Below, in pieces: positions 60,361 to 64,000 of a stretch of 64,000 bases of DNA. The notes under the pieces are model-generated. The model searched no databases, had not been told where the DNA came from, and saw only the letters and a list, made by a program, of their open reading frames with translations. Source of the stretch: Streptomyces brasiliensis (GTDB taxonomy: Bacteria; Actinomycetota; Actinomycetes; Streptomycetales; Streptomycetaceae); NCBI RefSeq assembly GCF_014647875.1, contig NZ_BMQA01000040.1:1-64000 (forward strand), read 5' to 3'. How positions within the stretch are numbered: position 1 is the first letter of the stretch; each line of letters opens with the position of its first letter. Both the position numbers and the translations under genes were made by a program.

Positions 60361-60404
60361 GGAGCCGTTCGGACGGCCGGGGGATGAAAGCTGCTACAGA
60401 TTTT

Positions 60405-60430
60405 CTAGTCATTCATAGTCATCTCTAGTC
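60405..60430 (+). repeat. Phased AGTC repeats at the IS607 left end
   Basis: CTAGTC at 60405, ATAGTC at 60415 and CTAGTC at 60425 have a 10-bp period, so they lie on one face of the helix. They are immediately upstream of the transposase gene in an AT-rich stretch. Likely transposase binding sites. Confidence 0.55.
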
Positions 60431-60454
60431 GTGCATCTCGAATATCTTGGCCTT

Positions 60455-61039
60455 GTGAAGCTTTCGGAGTGGGCACGGCAGCAGGGCGTGAGCTACCAGA
60501 CTGCCTGGCGATGGGTGAAGGACGGGAAGATGCCCGTCCCGGTCCGCCAGGCGCCGTCCGGAACGTGGCTGGTCGCTGAGCCCGCTCCGGTCGTCTCTGC
60601 GACCTCGGGGCGGGTGGTGGCGTACTGCCGCGTGTCGTCCGCCGACCAGAAGGCCGACCTTGAGCGGCAGGCCGCCCGGGTCGTGGCCGGCGCGAACGGG
60701 CTCGGCCTGGCCGTCGCCGAGGTCGTCGCCGAGGTCGGCTCGGGGCTGAACGGACGGCGCCGCAAGCTGCAGCGCCTGCTGTCCGACCCGCAGACGGCGG
60801 TGATCGTGGTCGAGCATCGTGACCGGCTGGCCCGGTTCGGCGTCGAGCATCTCGAAGCCGTCCTGTCGGCGTCCGGGCGGCGCCTGGTCGTCCTCGACCC
60901 CACCGAGACCGCTGACGACCTGGTGCGGGACATCACCGAGGTGCTCACGTCGATGTGCGCCCGCCTGTACGGGCAGCGGGCGGCGAAGAACCGCGCCGCC
61001 CGCGCGGTGGCCGTGGCGACCGGCGAGGCCGCCGAGTGA
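60455..61039 (+). CDS. tnpA: IS607 serine-recombinase transposase TnpA
   Basis: A 194-residue transposase. It begins VKLSEWARQQGVSYQTAWRW, the MerR-like HTH of IS607, followed by VVAYCRVSSADQKADLERQA with the catalytic serine of the resolvase fold, then VIVVEHRDRLARFGVEHLEA. It cuts and rejoins DNA as a synaptic tetramer, with little target specificity. GTG at 60455 is the family start; GTG at 60431 is also in frame. It overlaps tnpB by GTGA. The gene appears intact. Confidence 0.95.
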   Translation: MKLSEWARQQGVSYQTAWRWVKDGKMPVPVRQAPSGTWLVAEPAPVVSATSGRVVAYCRVSSADQKADLERQAARVVAGANGLGLAVAEVVAEVGSGLNGRRRKLQRLLSDPQTAVIVVEHRDRLARFGVEHLEAVLSASGRRLVVLDPTETADDLVRDITEVLTSMCARLYGQRAAKNRAARAVAVATGEAAE

Positions 61040-62493
61040 AGAAGTTCCAGGCGCAGCCCGGTTTTGTGGTGCAGGCGTTCCGGTTCGCTCTGGACCCGAA
61101 CGCCTCCCAGGAGCACGCGCTGCGTTCGCACTGCGGCGCGGCGCGTGCCGCGTACAACTGGGCTGTCGGCTGGGTCGAGGCGTCGTGGTGGCAGCGCCGC
61201 GCGGAGGAGTCCTACGGCGTCGCCGAGGAGCAGCTGACGCAATGGCGGCCGTGGTCGCTGCCCGCCCTGCGGAAGGCGTTCAACGAGAGCAAGCACACCG
61301 ACCCGAGGTTCGCGGCCTGGTGGGAGGAGAACTCGAAGGAGGCGTACTCCACCGGTCTCGCGAACGCCGCCGCCGCGTTCGACAACTACGCCAAGTCAAA
61401 GCAGGGCAAGCGCCGTGGCCGTGCAATGGGTATGCCGCGGTTCAAGTCGAAGCGGAAGGCACGTCCGTCCTGCCGGTTCACCACCGGCACGATCCGCGTG
61501 GACGCCGACGGCCGGCACGTCACGCTGCCCCGCCTGGGCATGATCCGCACGCATGAACCCACGGTGAAGCTCCTCGACCGCTTCCAGGCCGGGACGGCCC
61601 GGATCCTGTCCGCGACGGTGCGGCACGAGCGCGGACGCTGGTTCGTGTCCTTCCAGGCGGAGGTGAAGCGCGACCTGGTCCGCGTCACGCGGCCGGATGT
61701 CGCGGTCGGCATCGACCTCGGGGTGAAGACCCTCGCGGTCATGGCCGACAGCACTGGCGAGATCCGCACCGCGCCCAATCCCGGCCACTACGACCGGGCG
61801 CGCAAGCAGCTGCGCCGCGCCTCCCGCGTCGTGTCCCGACGCCAGGGCCCCGACCGGCGCACCGGACGGCAGCCGTCGAAGCGGTGGGAGAAGGCCAACG
61901 CCCAGCGGAACAAGGTCCACCACCGCGTGGCGAACCTCCGCGAAGACGCCCTGCACAAGCTCACCACCGCGGTGGCCGCCGAGTACGGCACCATCGTGGC
62001 CGAAGACCTCAACGTCGCCGGCATGCTCCGCAATCGGCGTCTGGCCCGCAGGATCGCAGACGCCGGATTCGGCGAGATCCGCCGCCAGCTCGACTACAAG
62101 ACCGGCCAGCGCCACGCCACCCGCCTCGTGGTCGCTGACCGCTGGTACCCGTCCTCGAAGACCTGTTCCGGGTGCGGCGCGGTGAAAGCCAAGCTGTCGC
62201 TGCACGTCCGGACGTACGAATGCAACGCCTGCGCTCTGGTCATCGACCGGGACGACAACGCCGCGCTCAACCTCGCCGCCCTCGCGGCAGCCTGCGTGAC
62301 TGGTACCGGAGTGGCCGGAGACCAGGACACCGCCCCGGCGGTGTCGAAGCCTCGTGGAGCCGACCAGAAGACCCGCGCCACCCGCCCCCGCCGCAAGGCG
62401 GAGGCGGGGCGGGCAGGTGGCGCAACCCTGCCGCATCAGCGGCAGACGGAAACGAGAGACCGTACTCAAGCCGAGCCCCTGACGCTCTGGTGA
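61036..62493 (+). CDS. tnpB: RNA-guided nuclease TnpB (IS607 type)
   Basis: A 485-residue TnpB with intact RuvC residues: Asp in VAVGIDLGVKTLAVM, Glu in GTIVAEDLNVAGML and Asp in VIDRDDNAALNLAAL. The zinc finger is YPSSKTCSGCG...CNAC. The basic C-terminal tail of about 75 residues is longer than usual and Arg/Gln-rich. It is coupled to tnpA (GTGA). Its sequence is clearly different from the TnpB at 36129. It probably promotes retention of the element by cutting the empty donor site with a guide RNA from the element's 3' end. Confidence 0.94.
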   Translation: MKKFQAQPGFVVQAFRFALDPNASQEHALRSHCGAARAAYNWAVGWVEASWWQRRAEESYGVAEEQLTQWRPWSLPALRKAFNESKHTDPRFAAWWEENSKEAYSTGLANAAAAFDNYAKSKQGKRRGRAMGMPRFKSKRKARPSCRFTTGTIRVDADGRHVTLPRLGMIRTHEPTVKLLDRFQAGTARILSATVRHERGRWFVSFQAEVKRDLVRVTRPDVAVGIDLGVKTLAVMADSTGEIRTAPNPGHYDRARKQLRRASRVVSRRQGPDRRTGRQPSKRWEKANAQRNKVHHRVANLREDALHKLTTAVAAEYGTIVAEDLNVAGMLRNRRLARRIADAGFGEIRRQLDYKTGQRHATRLVVADRWYPSSKTCSGCGAVKAKLSLHVRTYECNACALVIDRDDNAALNLAALAAACVTGTGVAGDQDTAPAVSKPRGADQKTRATRPRRKAEAGRAGGATLPHQRQTETRDRTQAEPLTLW

Positions 62494-62548
62494 TAGACGG
62501 ACCTTCCGGGACGAAATGCCCGGAATGCTGAGACCTGACTACGGTCCC

Positions 62549-62573
62549 GGCAACGGCCTGTTAACCGGTTGCC
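62549..62573 (+). promoter_or_regulatory. GGCAAC-N13-GTTGCC operator before the luciferase-like gene
   Basis: GGCAAC (62549-62554) and GTTGCC (62568-62573), 13-bp spacer, extend to CCGGCAAC/GTTGCCGG arms of 8 bp. Arm sequence and spacing match the operator before the XRE gene (47939-47963). It lies 31 bp before the ATG. Confidence 0.6.
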
Positions 62574-62603
62574 GGTCCTTGCGGCCTGCAGCAGGATGCG
62601 GAG

Positions 62604-63470
62604 ATGCGTTTCTCGGTCAACATCCCGAACTTCGGCGACTTCGCCGATCCCAGGACCGTGGCCAAGGTGGCCGCGACGGCGGAACAGGCAGGCTGGGACG
62701 GGCTGTTCGTCTGGGACCACGTACTGCACCGCACACACGCAGGCAGGCCCTTCGGCGACCCCTGGATGCTGCTGACCGCCGCCGCGCTGGCGACCTCCCG
62801 CATCAGGCTGGGCACGCTGGTCACCCCGGTCGCACGGCGGCGCCCGCAGCAACTGGCCCGGCAGGTGGCGACGTTGGACGCGGTGAGCGGGGGCCGGGTC
62901 ACCTTCGGCGCGGGACTGGGCGGGCCGATCGAGGACGAGTACGCCAGCTTCGGCGACACCACGGACCCCAAAGTGCTGGCCGGGCGCCTGGACGAGGGCC
63001 TGGACCTGCTGGAGCGTTACTGGTCGGGGCAGCCGGTGACCCACGACGGACGGCACTACCGGGCCCGGGACGTGACATTGCTGCCCGCCACGGTGCAACG
63101 CCCCCGCCCGCCGATCTGGATCGCCGGCTTCTGGCCGAACCGCCCGCCCATGCGCCGGGCGGCCCGCTGGGACGGCGCGGTCCCGCTGTTCACCGACGCC
63201 AGACACGGCCACATACCGCCCGCCGACCAGGTCCGCGACCTGGTGGCGTACCTGCGCACACAGCGCGAGGACCGCCCCGGCACCCCCTTCGAGATCGTCC
63301 TGGGCGGAGCGACACCGGGCGACGACGCCGCCAAGGCCCGCGATCTGATCGCCCCGTTGGCCGAGGCGGGAGCCACCTGGTGGGACGAGCGCCAGATCCA
63401 GCCGAGCGAGAAACTCGACCGTCTCACACCGGTGCTGCGCCGCATCGAGCAGGGCCCCCCGGTCCTGTAG
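62604..63470 (+). CDS. Luciferase-like (LLM class) F420/flavin-dependent oxidoreductase
   Basis: A 288-residue (alpha/beta)8 protein. It shows FSVNIPNFGDFADPRTVAKV, EQAGWDGLFVWDHVLHR, RIRLGTLVTPVARRRPQQLA and ATLDAVSGGRVTFGAGLGGP, all typical of the LLM superfamily. Members use F420 or FMN to reduce or oxygenate small molecules. ATG at 62604. The GGCAAC-N13-GTTGCC operator just upstream suggests co-regulation with the XRE gene and the NRPS operon, from which the IS607 insertion now separates it. The substrate is unknown. Confidence 0.9.
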   Translation: MRFSVNIPNFGDFADPRTVAKVAATAEQAGWDGLFVWDHVLHRTHAGRPFGDPWMLLTAAALATSRIRLGTLVTPVARRRPQQLARQVATLDAVSGGRVTFGAGLGGPIEDEYASFGDTTDPKVLAGRLDEGLDLLERYWSGQPVTHDGRHYRARDVTLLPATVQRPRPPIWIAGFWPNRPPMRRAARWDGAVPLFTDARHGHIPPADQVRDLVAYLRTQREDRPGTPFEIVLGGATPGDDAAKARDLIAPLAEAGATWWDERQIQPSEKLDRLTPVLRRIEQGPPVL

Positions 63471-63570
63471 GGCGGAGCACGCGGGCGTGGCACGCCCCAC
63501 ACACCCGCCACTTCGGCCGCAAGCCGCCCAGGGCGTCAACGCTCGACGTGGCGGAGCCGATCAGCCCGGG

Positions 63571-64000
63571 TCAATGCAGGTCCACCTGGAACGCATGCCG
63601 GTGGTCGGCAGGGCAGGCGAAGATCCGCAGGTCCCCCCACCGGCCGACGACGACTCCCGTCTCGCCGTCGCTGGCCACGGTGAACAGCAGCGTCATGTCC
63701 GTGCCGCAGTCCCCACAGCGAAACACTGCCGGGTATGCCAGGTGCCAGGTCGGCCAGCCGCCCAGTTTCCAGCCCGCGACGCGGGTGATGACGTCACCGC
63801 CGTCGCCACTCTCGCGGACCAGTTCCGCCAGCCGCGGACGGAGTCCGGGAGGCAGCTCCTCCCGGTACGGGAAATCGGCCAGGTGCTCGGCGGTGATGGA
63901 GCACGCTTGCGGCAGGTAACCGTCCTCGTCGTAGCGAGAGGGCGGCGGCGGTGCCGTCAGCCGGCTCGTCACGTCGGCGGCCCGGCGCCATCGCACCTCG
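63571..64000 (-). CDS. DUF1963-type protein, C-terminal part
   Basis: The frame is open to the window edge, so the N-terminus is probably missing; about 142 residues are present. It shows VAGWKLGGWPTWHLAYPAVF, the GGWPxW signature of the DUF1963 (YwqG) family, then CGDCGTDMTLLFTVASDG and a C-terminal WGDLRIFACPADH. The CxxC and late Cys/His may bind metal. It is likely a flanking housekeeping or immunity-type protein and marks the right border of the cluster. Confidence 0.65.
   Translation of the reverse strand, partial: EVRWRRAADVTSRLTAPPPPSRYDEDGYLPQACSITAEHLADFPYREELPPGLRPRLAELVRESGDGGDVITRVAGWKLGGWPTWHLAYPAVFRCGDCGTDMTLLFTVASDGETGVVVGRWGDLRIFACPADHRHAFQVDLH

Larger units (their letters stand above)
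60400..62530 (+). mobile_element. IS607-family insertion (serine transposase plus TnpB)
   Basis: The element comprises a MerR-HTH serine recombinase and an overlapping tnpB, the standard IS607 pair. The left end holds 10-bp-phased AGTC repeats at 60405-60430. A hairpin TTCCGGG-N8-CCCGGAA at 62504-62525 may mark the right end. IS607 elements lack terminal inverted repeats, so the limits are approximate. It separates the NRPS promoter from the gene at 62604. Confidence 0.7.

Noticed and set aside
60431..60454. GTG at 60431 as start of the IS607 transposase.
   Set aside because: IS607 transposases begin at the (V/M)KLSEWA segment, which starts at 60455.
1..64000. rRNA, tRNA, riboswitch or replication-origin features.
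   Set aside because: No cloverleaf, conserved rRNA segment or known riboswitch core was recognised on reading; a covariance-model scan would be needed to exclude small RNAs.

Overview
This window is high-GC actinomycete DNA, almost certainly Streptomyces. The evidence is GC-rich third codon positions, GTG/TTG starts, two SARP regulators, and dense operons with ATGA/GTGA overlaps. Apart from its outer edges it is one large specialised-metabolite locus. No rRNA, tRNA or CRISPR array was recognised.

Left part (1-11.8 kb): the 3' end of an acyl-CoA carboxylase beta subunit closed by a strong terminator; SARP regulator 1; a tandem carrier protein; a ketosynthase-like protein without its active-site cysteine; an Sfp-type phosphopantetheinyl transferase; SARP regulator 2; a degenerate acyl-ligase-like protein; a 36-residue peptide gene; a DUF1772 membrane protein; an FAD monooxygenase and a TetR regulator.

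Polyketide core (11.9-24.7 kb): malonyl transacylase, ACP, ketoreductase, a hot-dog protein without catalytic His, KS, a hot-dog dehydratase with catalytic His, a KS-like chain-length-factor candidate (Cys to Asp), a KS fused to a second KS-like half, and a KSIII-like enzyme with altered catalytic residues. This is the gene content of highly reducing type II polyketide synthases that make polyenes or polyene-derived aryl (cinnamoyl-like) acyl chains. A SnoaL-like protein, an aldo-keto reductase and a phytoene-desaturase-like oxidoreductase follow.

Accessory part (24.7-33.4 kb): a coupled trio (thermostable-hemolysin family, AMP-dependent ligase, Fe(II)/2-oxoglutarate oxygenase), two MFS exporters, a cupin, a small NTF2-fold protein and a dTDP-sugar 3,5-epimerase.

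Sugar part (33.6-43 kb): membrane O-acyltransferase, RmlB, RmlA, NDP-hexose 2,3-dehydratase, NDP-hexose 3-ketoreductase and a glycosyltransferase. These imply a 2,6-dideoxyhexose. A solitary TnpB element sits between rmlB and rmlA.

Right part (43.1-64 kb): a 127-bp tandem repeat block; a carrier-like/condensation protein; TetR, LuxR and XRE-TPR regulators; and a minus-strand operon of NRPS, VioC-like hydroxylase, ATP-grasp ligase, an unrecognised 605-residue protein with a CHAT/caspase-like His-Cys pair, and an MFS exporter. An IS607-type element lies between the NRPS promoter and a luciferase-like oxidoreductase. A GGCAAC/GTTGCC operator is shared by the XRE gene, the NRPS operon and the luciferase-like gene, suggesting one regulon.

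Inferred product: a polyene or aryl-polyene acyl chain joined to an amino-acid or peptide unit and glycosylated with a deoxysugar. SARP-type direct repeats with an 11-bp period precede five transcription units and probably tie the locus together. A recurring oddity is the number of degenerate assembly-line domains: carrier, KS, ligase, C and A domains that lack a catalytic residue.
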